Origin: a virus
DNA length: 32,123 bases
IMG/VR virus record: IMGVR_UViG_3300025889_000545
Location: 1 to 32,123 of that record
Direction: 5' to 3' (one strand)
The position numbers were made by a program, and so were the translations under genes. Every line of letters starts with the position of its first letter. Within the stretch, counting starts at the first letter, position 1. This document shows positions 11,868 through 18,375 of this stretch, one piece after another. The notes under the pieces were generated by a model, which was not told the DNA's origin, ran no database searches, and was given only the letters and a program-made list of their open reading frames with translations.

Positions 11868-12060
11868 ACATAATATACTTTTTATTGTAGTATTATTTAT
11901 TATATTAAGTTTAATGTATTTATCAGGTCATCATAAACATCATGTAAATACAAATAATGAACCATGGTCATCTTCTGTTAAATATGATATTGTTATAAAA
12001 GATGAACAAGGTAATATATTACATAACTATGGTGAAGCAGACTTAGGTGGTATAGATTAA
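11851..12060 (+). CDS. Small single-pass membrane protein inserted in the split polymerase
   Basis: 69 residues with strong AGGAGG (11840-11845), 5 bases before ATG. Basic start MKEVHKHN, then a clear membrane segment of about 17 residues (ILFIVVLFIILSLMYLS), then His-rich HHKHHVNTNN and a polar tail IVIKDEQGNILHNYG. An N-in/C-out topology is likely. Its stop overlaps the start of polymerase part 2 (TAATG), so translation of the C-terminal half depends on ribosomes reading this gene. A membrane protein between two polymerase halves is unusual; possible roles range from a membrane anchor for replication to a lysis accessory. Confidence 0.75.
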   Translation: MKEVHKHNILFIVVLFIILSLMYLSGHHKHHVNTNNEPWSSSVKYDIVIKDEQGNILHNYGEADLGGID

Positions 12061-12782
12061 TGTTATTACAAGCTGACGCAAGGCAACTCGAGATGGTAGC
12101 CGCAGCATATTTATCTCAAGACAAAGTAATGATACGTGAGATATGGGATGGTGTAGATATGCATGCAGATAATCAACTCAAGCTTAACCTGCCATCTAGA
12201 TTAATCGCCAAGACATTTGTCTTCAGGCTAATCTATGGTGGCTCTGCGTTTAGCTATGCTAATGACCCAAACTTTACACATGTAAGTAAAGACGAAAACT
12301 ATTGGCAACATGTCATTGATACATTCTATCGTAAGTATCGTGACTTAAACTTATGGCATAAAGATATTGTACACAAAGCTACTCGTGATGAAAAACTAGT
12401 AATGCCAACTGGTAGAACTTATTACTTCAAACCAGAAGTAACTAAGTTTGGCAAAGTCAAGTATCCTCGCACCCGAATCCTTAACTATCCAGTGCAAGGA
12501 TTGGGTGCTGACTTGATGTCCATAGCCCGTGTATCTTTGTACAATAACTTACTAAACAAACCAGGTATTAAACTAGTTAATACTGTACACGATTCTATCA
12601 TACTTGACTTCGATGAAAATGTATGGTATAATAATAGTATAGTAAAGATAGTTGATACTTGTTTTAATAATATACCAACTAACTTTGCTAAGTTATTTGG
12701 TAAAACATTTAACCTTCCCATGAGAGTTGAATGTCAAATCGGACCATCATGGGGCAACATGGAGATTGTAGAATGCAATTAA
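12060..12782 (+). CDS. DNA polymerase family A, part 2: motifs A, B and C (split)
   Basis: 240 residues. It starts in motif A: LLQADARQLE places the first catalytic Asp at residue 6. Motif B is R47-L-I-A-K51-T-F-V-F55-R-L-I-Y59-G60: K51, F55 and Y59 correspond to K758, F762 and Y766 of E. coli Pol I, so the key position is Phe, the state associated with lytic marine phages. Motif C is V176-H177-D178-S179: the second catalytic Asp is present but the usual Glu beside it is Ser. The two gene products together make a 633-residue family A polymerase, of normal size. A usable ribosome site AGGTGG lies 12 bases upstream. The internal promoter (12604-12632) lies near the end. Confidence 0.9.
   Translation: MLLQADARQLEMVAAAYLSQDKVMIREIWDGVDMHADNQLKLNLPSRLIAKTFVFRLIYGGSAFSYANDPNFTHVSKDENYWQHVIDTFYRKYRDLNLWHKDIVHKATRDEKLVMPTGRTYYFKPEVTKFGKVKYPRTRILNYPVQGLGADLMSIARVSLYNNLLNKPGIKLVNTVHDSIILDFDENVWYNNSIVKIVDTCFNNIPTNFAKLFGKTFNLPMRVECQIGPSWGNMEIVECN
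12604..12632 (+). promoter_or_regulatory. Sigma70 promoter inside polymerase part 2
   Basis: TTGACT (12604-12609), 17-base spacer ending TATGG, TATAAT (12627-12632). Same TATGGTATAAT core as promoters at 2094, 2663, 8479 and 15362. Would raise expression of the ssDNA-binding protein and exonuclease. Confidence 0.75.
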
Positions 12783-13333
12783 ATATTATTGATGTAGGAC
12801 AACCTAACACTCATGCAGCTGCGAATGGTCGCAGTTACCAGTCATTAGAAGTAACATATAAAAATGACAATGGTCAAGTGCAAGGTAAAAAACTTATGTC
12901 ATTCAGTAATCCAGCTGTATTCAAAGCTGCGCAAAATTGGCAAAAAGGTGATGTAGTTAATGTAATATCAGAAAAAGATGTTAAAGGTTATTGGCAATGG
13001 ACAAGAGTATTAGGTGACGGTGAAGAAGCACCAGTTGTTCAACAAGCCAGTGCGTCAGTCAGTGCCTCTGGTAAACCACAACAAGCTACAAGAGTTACAG
13101 GTAGTAACTATGAGACTAAAGAAGAACGTGCTGAGCGTCAAGTACTAATCGTTCGTCAGTCATCATTGTCTAGTGCTGTAGCTACATTAGCAATTGCTGG
13201 TAGCAAAGCAACAGCTAATGATGTAATTAGTTTAGCTAAATTGTATGAAGGTTATGTATTTGGTGGTAGTGATGAACAAGCACACGAACCAGAACCATTT
13301 GCTGACATAACAGATGATGTATCTATTCTATAA
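12773..13333 (+). CDS. Single-stranded DNA-binding protein (T7 gp2.5-like role)
   Basis: 186 residues from the ATG at 12773, with GGAG 8 bases before; the frame extends upstream but that part is the polymerase 3' end. N-terminal OB-like beta region (MQLNIIDVGQPNTHA to GYWQWTRVLGDG, aromatics F and W for base stacking), a Gln/Ser/Thr-rich linker (VVQQASASVSASGKPQQ), a helical segment, then an acidic tail (HEPEPFADITDDVSIL). Acidic tails on phage single-strand binding proteins recruit polymerase and primase-helicase. It sits between polymerase and exonuclease, the T7-style order. Sequence similarity to a named family was not searchable; context and tail support the call. Confidence 0.75.
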   Translation: MQLNIIDVGQPNTHAAANGRSYQSLEVTYKNDNGQVQGKKLMSFSNPAVFKAAQNWQKGDVVNVISEKDVKGYWQWTRVLGDGEEAPVVQQASASVSASGKPQQATRVTGSNYETKEERAERQVLIVRQSSLSSAVATLAIAGSKATANDVISLAKLYEGYVFGGSDEQAHEPEPFADITDDVSIL

Positions 13334-14028
13334 TGCAAGCACTGATTGACCAAGATATCGTAGCGTTTCGTTGCTCAGCTTCGGCTGAGAACGAACCGTT
13401 GCACATAGCAATCTACCGCACTCAAGAACTCTTTGACCAAATCTTAGAGAAGACTGGTGCTGATAGTTATCGTGCTTTCTTTAGTGCTAAAAAGAATTTC
13501 CGTAAGGATATATATCCAGAGTATAAAGCTAATCGTATAGCACCTAAACCTAAACACCTTGAAGATGTAAGAGAGTGGTGCTTTGAAGAGCTTAACGCTG
13601 AATATGCTCCTGAAACACTAGAGGCAGACGACGCTCTTGGTATCAATCAAACAGAGAATACTATTATTTGTAGTCTAGACAAAGACTTATTACAAATTCC
13701 TGGTCGTCATTTTCAATGGGAAATTAGTGGTAAAGGTTGGAGTAAACCTGATACATTCATTGAACAGACAGAGTTAGAAGGTTTAAGATTGTTTTATGAA
13801 CAATGTCTTAAAGGTGACAAGTCTGACAATGTCATGGGTATTGAAGGTATTGGTGATAAGAAAGCTAAAAAGTTATTAAAGACAGCAAGTAGTGAAACTG
13901 AAATGATTACTATATGTCAAGATATGTATGGTAATGATGATGAGTTTCTTATGAATGCTAGTTGTTTATGGATACTTAGAGAAGAAGGTAAGTTTTATCA
14001 GGAGAGGTATGAACAGTTTCAGAAGTAA
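13333..14028 (+). CDS. 5'-3' exonuclease (T7 gp6 / FEN-like)
   Basis: 231 residues. FEN landmarks: an N-terminal Asp pair (D6/D8), the arch region with Y64-K-A-N-R68, E97-A-D-D100, S-L-D116-K-D118-L, and G161-D162-K-S-D165 followed by the helix-hairpin-helix GIGDKKA (172-178). In T7-like phages this enzyme degrades host DNA, removes RNA primers and makes recombination ends. Stop and start of neighbours overlap (TAATG upstream; 20 bases with the endonuclease downstream). A UUCG hairpin lies at its 5' end. Catalytic residues appear intact. Confidence 0.9.
   Translation: MQALIDQDIVAFRCSASAENEPLHIAIYRTQELFDQILEKTGADSYRAFFSAKKNFRKDIYPEYKANRIAPKPKHLEDVREWCFEELNAEYAPETLEADDALGINQTENTIICSLDKDLLQIPGRHFQWEISGKGWSKPDTFIEQTELEGLRLFYEQCLKGDKSDNVMGIEGIGDKKAKKLLKTASSETEMITICQDMYGNDDEFLMNASCLWILREEGKFYQERYEQFQK
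13367..13395 (+). promoter_or_regulatory. UUCG tetraloop hairpin at the start of the exonuclease gene
   Basis: CTCAGC-TTCG-GCTGAG (13374-13389) is flanked by TTCGTT (13367-13372) / AACGAA (13390-13395), a 12-base-pair stem with one unpaired G and an exceptionally stable UUCG loop, codons 12-21 of the gene. It may stall ribosomes or protect mRNA of the exonuclease, or be a dispersed palindromic element. Confidence 0.55.
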
Positions 14029-14389
14029 GTTTGAAAAGAAGATGCATACTATTCTAACTAAAGCTTTCCCTCGTGTTAAGTATGAACCAGACAGCTTTGC
14101 TTATATACAACCTGCTATTAAACGTAGCTATACACCTGACTTTCGTATGAAACGTAATGTGTATATTGAAACTAAAGGTAAGTTAGACCTAGCAACACGA
14201 CAAAAGATGGTATGGTTTAAGGAATGTAATCCTAATATCTGTATCATCTTTTTATTTATGAACCCTAGCAATAAGATAACTAAGCGAAGTAAGACAACAT
14301 ACGCAATGTGGGCTGAAAAGAATGGTTTCTTGTGGTTAGATGCACGTAAGGATTTTGTTAATGATTATAAAAAACTTAATACAAAATGA
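14009..14389 (+). CDS. Endonuclease I, Holliday-junction resolvase (T7 gp3-like)
   Basis: 126 residues from the ATG at 14009 (AGGAGAGGT just before). It matches T7 endonuclease I along its length: E9 (like E20 of T7), SYTPDF with D44, IETKG with E54 and K56, forming the PD-(D/E)xK catalytic set; later IIFLFMNPSNK and WAEKNGFLWL. The enzyme cuts branched DNA and helps convert host DNA to nucleotides for phage use. The frame begins earlier in exonuclease sequence, but the family homology starts at this ATG. Overlaps the exonuclease by 20 bases. Confidence 0.93.
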   Translation: MNSFRSKFEKKMHTILTKAFPRVKYEPDSFAYIQPAIKRSYTPDFRMKRNVYIETKGKLDLATRQKMVWFKECNPNICIIFLFMNPSNKITKRSKTTYAMWAEKNGFLWLDARKDFVNDYKKLNTK

Positions 14390-14567
14390 TGATGGGTCAG
14401 TAGACTTTGATTTCCAAGTTGATGCAAAAGAAAATGAATTCTTGCTAGACTTTGCTATTAAAGAACTAATCCGTCAAGGCATTATTAAAACACAAATCGA
14501 TGAGCAGTTTGAAATGAATGCTCAACAAGAACTAGAGTTTGAACTTAAAGAAGGAAAACTACAATGA
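14361..14567 (+). CDS. Hypothetical small acidic protein
   Basis: 68 residues from the ATG at 14361, chosen for TAAGGA 8 bases upstream; a 7-residue longer version is possible. Acidic, helical: DDGSVDFDFQVDAKENEFLLDFAIKELIRQGIIK then LEFELKEGKL. It overlaps endonuclease I by 29 bases and the phosphoesterase by 4. Small acidic helical proteins in this slot are common in T7-like marine phages. No function is recognised. Confidence 0.75.
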   Translation: MIIKNLIQNDDGSVDFDFQVDAKENEFLLDFAIKELIRQGIIKTQIDEQFEMNAQQELEFELKEGKLQ

Positions 14568-15352
14568 AACATATGGTAATACCAGATACGCAAGTTAAGC
14601 CAGGTATTAAACTTGACTACTTACGTTGGATAGGACAATATGCAGTAGAGAAAAAACCTGATGTTATTGTCCAGATAGGAGACTTTGCAGACATGCCTAG
14701 TCTCAGTAGTTATGATACTGGTAAGAAATCGTTTGAAGGTAGAACGTACAAAGCAGATATTAATGCTGCTCGTCGTGGTATGGAAATGCTAATGCAACCT
14801 ATCTTAGAAGAACAAGATAGGATGCGTAAGCTTAAGAAAAAAGTATGGCGTCCTAGACTGGTATTAACATTAGGTAACCATGAAGATAGGATTACTCGTG
14901 CTGTTGAGTACGATAGAAAATTAGAAGGTCTTGTACAAATTGAGGATTTAGAATATGAAAAGTATGGTTGGGAAGTGCATCCATTTCTTGATGTTGTTTG
15001 TATCAATGGTATTGCTTATTCTCATTACTTTGCGTCTGGAGTCATGGGTAGACCTATTACTTCAGCCCAAGCTTTGCTAACTAAGAAACATATGTCATGC
15101 TTTGCAGGTCATCAGCAAGGTAGAATGATAGCTTATGGTCGTAGAGCAGATGGTAAAGAAATGACAGCAATCATATCTGGTAGTTGTTATTTACATAATG
15201 AAGACTATTTGTCATATCAAACTAATGTACATTGGCGTGGTATTTATATGTTACATAATGTGACTGATGGTTCGTTTGATGAGATGGCTGTGTCATTAGA
15301 TTATCTAAAAGGTAAGTATAAAAAGTCACAGAAATCTCTTGACAAATCCTAA
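14564..15352 (+). CDS. Calcineurin-like metallophosphoesterase
   Basis: 262 residues. Metal-binding motifs in order: P7-D8-T-Q10 (the usual DxH His is replaced by Gln), G39-D40-F-A-D43, G104-N105-H106-E-D108, and H154 plus G182-H183-Q184 near the end; this is the order of the family active site. Members hydrolyse phosphodiesters or phosphomonoesters with two metals. In phages of this group the protein sits next to the replication genes and may remove 5' or 2',3' nucleotide phosphates or cut RNA; substrate unknown. The DxQ variant may reduce or change metal use. Start overlaps upstream stop (ATGA). Confidence 0.85.
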   Translation: MKHMVIPDTQVKPGIKLDYLRWIGQYAVEKKPDVIVQIGDFADMPSLSSYDTGKKSFEGRTYKADINAARRGMEMLMQPILEEQDRMRKLKKKVWRPRLVLTLGNHEDRITRAVEYDRKLEGLVQIEDLEYEKYGWEVHPFLDVVCINGIAYSHYFASGVMGRPITSAQALLTKKHMSCFAGHQQGRMIAYGRRADGKEMTAIISGSCYLHNEDYLSYQTNVHWRGIYMLHNVTDGSFDEMAVSLDYLKGKYKKSQKSLDKS

Positions 15353-15367
15353 TTTTTATGGTATAAT
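15339..15367 (+). promoter_or_regulatory. Sigma70 promoter of the nucleotide-metabolism genes, perfect consensus
   Basis: TTGACA (15339-15344), 17-base spacer ending TATGG, TATAAT (15362-15367). It crosses the end of the phosphoesterase gene. Transcription would start near 15374, that is, at or just after the DUF3310 start codon (15371). Confidence 0.88.
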
Positions 15368-15370
15368 ATT

Positions 15371-15577
15371 ATGGTACAAGCAAGTAAAAAACAAGTTAGT
15401 GGTAGTCACTACAAAGATTTTAAAATACAACCTGTGCAGTTTATCCATGATAACAACATAGGTTATATAGAAGGTAATGTAATTAAGTATGTATGTAGAT
15501 GGCAACATAAGAATGGCATTGAAGATTTAGATAAAGCTATTCATTATCTACAACTACTGAAAGAATTGAATGAATGA
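15371..15577 (+). CDS. DUF3310 family protein
   Basis: 68 residues matching the DUF3310 pattern: VSGSHYKDFKIQPVQFIHDN (about 9-28), then GYIEGNVIKYVCRWQHKNGIEDLDKAIHYLQLL. The family is common in T7-like phages; from memory it occurs in proteins related to T7 gp1.7, a nucleotide kinase, but this short version is the isolated domain. It probably acts in nucleotide metabolism, fitting its position before the reductase. No ribosome site precedes the ATG and the promoter -10 sits 4 bases before it, so translation may be leaderless or use read-through RNA. Confidence 0.88.
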   Translation: MVQASKKQVSGSHYKDFKIQPVQFIHDNNIGYIEGNVIKYVCRWQHKNGIEDLDKAIHYLQLLKELNE

Positions 15578-15744
15578 CAAAGTTTGAAGATGTAAGATTT
15601 AATTCAAAGTCTAATAACAAAGACTATGATGACAACTATGACAAGGTCTTTAAGTCTTGTCAACATTGTGGTATGGTACAGACTGATAGCAACAATGTTT
15701 TATGTCAGTCCTGTGGTAATATATGGAAAGGTCGGTCATTATAA
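15574..15744 (+). CDS. Small zinc-ribbon protein, 56 residues
   Basis: Read from the sequence (start at 15574 inside the previous stop, ATGA; stop TAA at 15742-15744). N-terminal polar segment KFEDVRFNSKSNNKDYDDNY, then a zinc ribbon C30-x2-C33 and C44-x2-C47 (SCQHCG, LCQSCG) and a short WKGRSL tail. Family-level zinc-ribbon call is clear; function unknown. It lies in a tight run with DUF3310 and the reductase, so it may be part of nucleotide metabolism or regulate it. Confidence 0.75.
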   Translation: MTKFEDVRFNSKSNNKDYDDNYDKVFKSCQHCGMVQTDSNNVLCQSCGNIWKGRSL

Positions 15745-15745
15745 C

Positions 15746-15934
15746 ATGTCGCTAACATTCAATGAACTATGCGAGGAACTCGCTAAACTAGACGAAACTA
15801 CTCTTTTAGAAGTACTTGACATCACTTCTGATGAATTAGTCTCTCATTTTCAAGACAAGATTGAAGATAACTACGATAAGATTGCCCATCTTATTGATGC
15901 AGAACACGAGGATACGATAGATTATGACACATGA
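15746..15934 (+). CDS. Hypothetical acidic helical protein, 62 residues
   Basis: From the ATG at 15746, one base after the previous stop; a longer frame exists upstream but runs antisense-like through the zinc-ribbon gene. Very acidic, helical: LTFNELCEELAKLDETTLLEVLDI, SDELVSHFQDKIEDNYDKIAH, EDTIDYD. The pattern 'L-E-V-L-D-I-T-S-E-E-L-V' is familiar from small proteins of marine podoviruses. No known fold or activity. The stop overlaps the reductase start. Confidence 0.75.
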   Translation: MSLTFNELCEELAKLDETTLLEVLDITSDELVSHFQDKIEDNYDKIAHLIDAEHEDTIDYDT

Positions 15935-17801
15935 TTTACCCACGGTATACCAACAAGTAATTGGTATGTCAAGGTATGCAAGATACCTACCAGAAAAACA
16001 AAGACGAGAAACCTGGACAGAAACTGTAACTAGACTTACAGATTACATCCTACAAAAATGTCCAGAAATTCACAAACAACTCCCAACAATTAAACAATCT
16101 ATACTTAACCTAGATGTTATGCCATCTATGCGGTTAATGATGACTGCTGGCGAAGCATGTGAACGAGACAACATAGCAGCTTACAACTGTAGTTATTTAG
16201 CTGTTAACAACAAACGTGCATTCTCTGAATGTCTATACATTTTAATGAATGGTACTGGCGTAGGCTTTAGCTGTGAACGACAAGACATTACTAAATTACC
16301 AGAAGTACCAGAAACTCTTAAAGACTGCGATGACATTATAGTTGTCGAAGATAGCAAATTAGGCTGGGCAAAGGCATTTAAAAAGCTTCTAAGCACACTT
16401 TGGGAAGGAGACATACCTACCATAGACTTTACTAAAGTACGCCCTGCAGGAGCTCGTTTAAAGACATTTGGTGGTAGAGCTTCAGGACCAGAACCACTTA
16501 AACGTCTGTTTGATTTTGTAGTAGATACCTTTCATCAAGCTCGTGGACGTAAACTAAACTCTATTGAAGTACATGATATTATGTGTATGATAGGTGAGAT
16601 TGTAGTTGTAGGAGGTGTTAGACGTAGTGCACTAATATCATTATCTAATCTTACTGATAAACGTATGCGTGAAGCTAAAATAGGTGCTTGGTATAATGAA
16701 CATCCTTGGCGTGGTTTAGCTAATAACTCAGTAGCTTATACAGAAAAACCAGATGTAGAAACATTCATGGAAGAATGGTTATCTTTAGTTAAATCTAAAT
16801 CTGGTGAACGTGGTATCTTTAACAGAGTTGCAGCTCAAAAACAAGCAGCTAAATGGAATAGACGTGATGAAGATATATCTTATGGTACAAATCCATGTAG
16901 TGAGATTATTCTTCGTGATAAACAGTTCTGTAATTTAACAGAAGTAGTTGTACGTGCTAATGATACAGAAGAAACTCTTAAACAAAAAGTTAAAGTAGCT
17001 ACTATTCTTGGTACTATTCAATCAACATTAACTAACTTTCAGTTTTTATCTTCTGAATGGAAAAAAAATACAGAAGAAGAAAGACTATTAGGTGTCAGTT
17101 TAACTGGCATTATGGACAATAAATTAACATCAAATCCTGACCCTAAGATGTTAGAAAGGCTAAGAGATGAAGCAAGAAAAACAAACGAAGACCTGGCTAA
17201 GACACTCGGAATACCAGCGTCAGCAAGTATTACATGTGTTAAACCTTCTGGCACTGTTTCTCAGCTCGTTGATGCTGCTAGCGGTATTCATGCTCGTCAT
17301 AACGACTACTACATCAGACGAATCAGAATGGACAAAAAAGACCCAATCTATAACTACCTCAAAGAAAACGGAGTCCATGTAGAAGATGAAACATTTAGAC
17401 CAGACTCAACTGCTGTATTTAGTTTCCCTATTAAATCTCCTAAAGGAGCTATTACCAGGAATGATAAAACAGCTTTAGAACAACTAGACAATTGGCTTAT
17501 CTATCAACGCCATTGGTGTGAACACAAACCATCTGTAACTATCTCAGTTAAAGATGAGGAATGGATGGAAGTAGGCGCATGGGTATGGAAACACTTTGAT
17601 GAAGTATCAGGTATATCTTTTTTACCATACTCTGACCATTCATATCAACAAGCACCTTATGAAGATTGTAGCAAAGAGGACTATGAAGCTTTATCCAAAG
17701 AAACACCAGACTCTATTGATTGGGAAAACTTTATAGAATTAGACGACAATACTATAGGACAACAGACACTAGCTTGTACAGCTGGTCACTGTGAAATATA
17801 A
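15924..17801 (+). CDS. nrdJ: Adenosylcobalamin-dependent ribonucleotide reductase (class II, monomeric NrdJ)
   Basis: 625 residues, the size of phage class II enzymes. YNCSYLAVNN and ECLYILMNGTGVGFSCERQ are typical substrate-site segments; N323-P-C325-S-E327 holds the radical-site Asn, Cys and Glu; the C-terminus TLACTAGHCEI carries the redox Cys pair (CxxxxC) that re-reduces the active site. It converts ribonucleotides to deoxyribonucleotides using coenzyme B12, not oxygen. Cobalamin-dependent reductase is characteristic of SIO1/cobavirus-like marine phages and means the host must supply B12. It is in one run with DUF3310, two small proteins and the promoter at 15339. No separate nrdR or B12 riboswitch is seen. 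Confidence 0.95.
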   Translation: MTHDLPTVYQQVIGMSRYARYLPEKQRRETWTETVTRLTDYILQKCPEIHKQLPTIKQSILNLDVMPSMRLMMTAGEACERDNIAAYNCSYLAVNNKRAFSECLYILMNGTGVGFSCERQDITKLPEVPETLKDCDDIIVVEDSKLGWAKAFKKLLSTLWEGDIPTIDFTKVRPAGARLKTFGGRASGPEPLKRLFDFVVDTFHQARGRKLNSIEVHDIMCMIGEIVVVGGVRRSALISLSNLTDKRMREAKIGAWYNEHPWRGLANNSVAYTEKPDVETFMEEWLSLVKSKSGERGIFNRVAAQKQAAKWNRRDEDISYGTNPCSEIILRDKQFCNLTEVVVRANDTEETLKQKVKVATILGTIQSTLTNFQFLSSEWKKNTEEERLLGVSLTGIMDNKLTSNPDPKMLERLRDEARKTNEDLAKTLGIPASASITCVKPSGTVSQLVDAASGIHARHNDYYIRRIRMDKKDPIYNYLKENGVHVEDETFRPDSTAVFSFPIKSPKGAITRNDKTALEQLDNWLIYQRHWCEHKPSVTISVKDEEWMEVGAWVWKHFDEVSGISFLPYSDHSYQQAPYEDCSKEDYEALSKETPDSIDWENFIELDDNTIGQQTLACTAGHCEI

Positions 17802-18001
17802 TGATAACTGAGTTTGTATTAATATTAAGTTTAGTAGGAAACTTTGGTTCTGCTGAAAAGTATGAGGCTACCTTTAGTAGTTGTAAAGAAGCTAGTGAAT
17901 ACTATGAAACTTTTTATAGAGGTAAAAAAGAATATAATGGATATAGATGTATCAGAAAGGATTTGGTTGTAGGAATAGATAAATTAAAATTAGGAATTTA
18001 A
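17801..18001 (+). CDS. Small secreted or membrane-anchored protein, Cys-containing (66 residues)
   Basis: Start overlaps the reductase stop (TAATG). The first 16 residues ITEFVLILSLVGNFG are hydrophobic enough for a signal anchor or short membrane segment; the rest has two Cys (TFSSCKEASEYYETF and YNGYRCIRKD). It is clearly paralogous to the next gene: F-x2-C-x2-A-x2-Y then C-x-R/Y. The paired Cys may form a disulfide outside the cytoplasm. No family is recognised; exclusion or envelope interaction is a possibility by style only. Confidence 0.65.
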   Translation: MITEFVLILSLVGNFGSAEKYEATFSSCKEASEYYETFYRGKKEYNGYRCIRKDLVVGIDKLKLGI

Positions 18002-18004
18002 ATT

Positions 18005-18235
18005 ATGTTAGCTTACATATTAGTTATATATTTAGGAAGTACTCCAAATTATATAGGTACTTTTCAAGATTGTTTTTCAGCTGAAAGATACGTAAGACAA
18101 GTCTATCCTACGTATAATAGTAGTTGTTTATACAGAGACTATATTAATATACCAAAAGACTTACAAGAACACTTTTTTATAGAACAACCAGATGGTAGTT
18201 TTAATATACTACACCAAATACAGGAGCATGATTAA
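18005..18235 (+). CDS. Small secreted or membrane-anchored protein, paralogue of its neighbour (76 residues)
   Basis: MLAYILVIYLGSTPNYIGTF: hydrophobic start, then FQDCFSAERYVRQVYPTYNSSC, with the same F-x2-C-x2-A-x2-Y spacing and a second Cys as in the 17801 gene, about 25-30% apparent identity in that block by eye. The C-terminus is polar (KDLQEHFFIEQPDGSFNI). A duplication of one gene is the simplest explanation. Function unknown. Confidence 0.65.
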   Translation: MLAYILVIYLGSTPNYIGTFQDCFSAERYVRQVYPTYNSSCLYRDYINIPKDLQEHFFIEQPDGSFNILHQIQEHD

Positions 18236-18375
18236 TGGACATTAGATTACTACCTATCATGGGTATACATATAGGATTTGAGTTTTATGAAGCAGAACAT
18301 AACAACGATAATATACAATATCTTTTAATTGATTTATTAATACTTAGAATACAGATTGCGTGGTGGAAAGAATGA
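18235..18375 (+). CDS. Hypothetical protein, 46 residues, hydrophobic/aromatic C-terminus
   Basis: Read from sequence: ATG at 18235 overlapping the previous stop by one base, stop TGA 18373-18375 overlapping the SLOG gene start (ATGA). MDIRLLPIMGIHIGFEFYEA then IQYLLIDLLILRIQIAWWKE: the second part is a hydrophobic strand/helix with two Trp at the end. The 'I-D-L-L-x-x-R-I-Q-I-x-W' pattern is common in T7-like marine phages. Supported by tight coupling on both sides. Function unknown. Confidence 0.65.
   Translation: MDIRLLPIMGIHIGFEFYEAEHNNDNIQYLLIDLLILRIQIAWWKE

Noticed and set aside
11605-12062. Self-splicing intron in the polymerase gene
   Set aside because: No group I core, no group II domain V near the 3' end, the 3' segment is coding, and the second half has its own ATG and ribosome site. 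A short GTGAT start is not enough.
15770-15784. GCGAG-GAA-CTCGC palindrome
   Set aside because: Short and within a normal coding helix; weaker than the listed set.
16668-16698. TATAAT with TTGG inside the reductase gene
   Set aside because: No acceptable -35 at 16-18 bases; likely chance.
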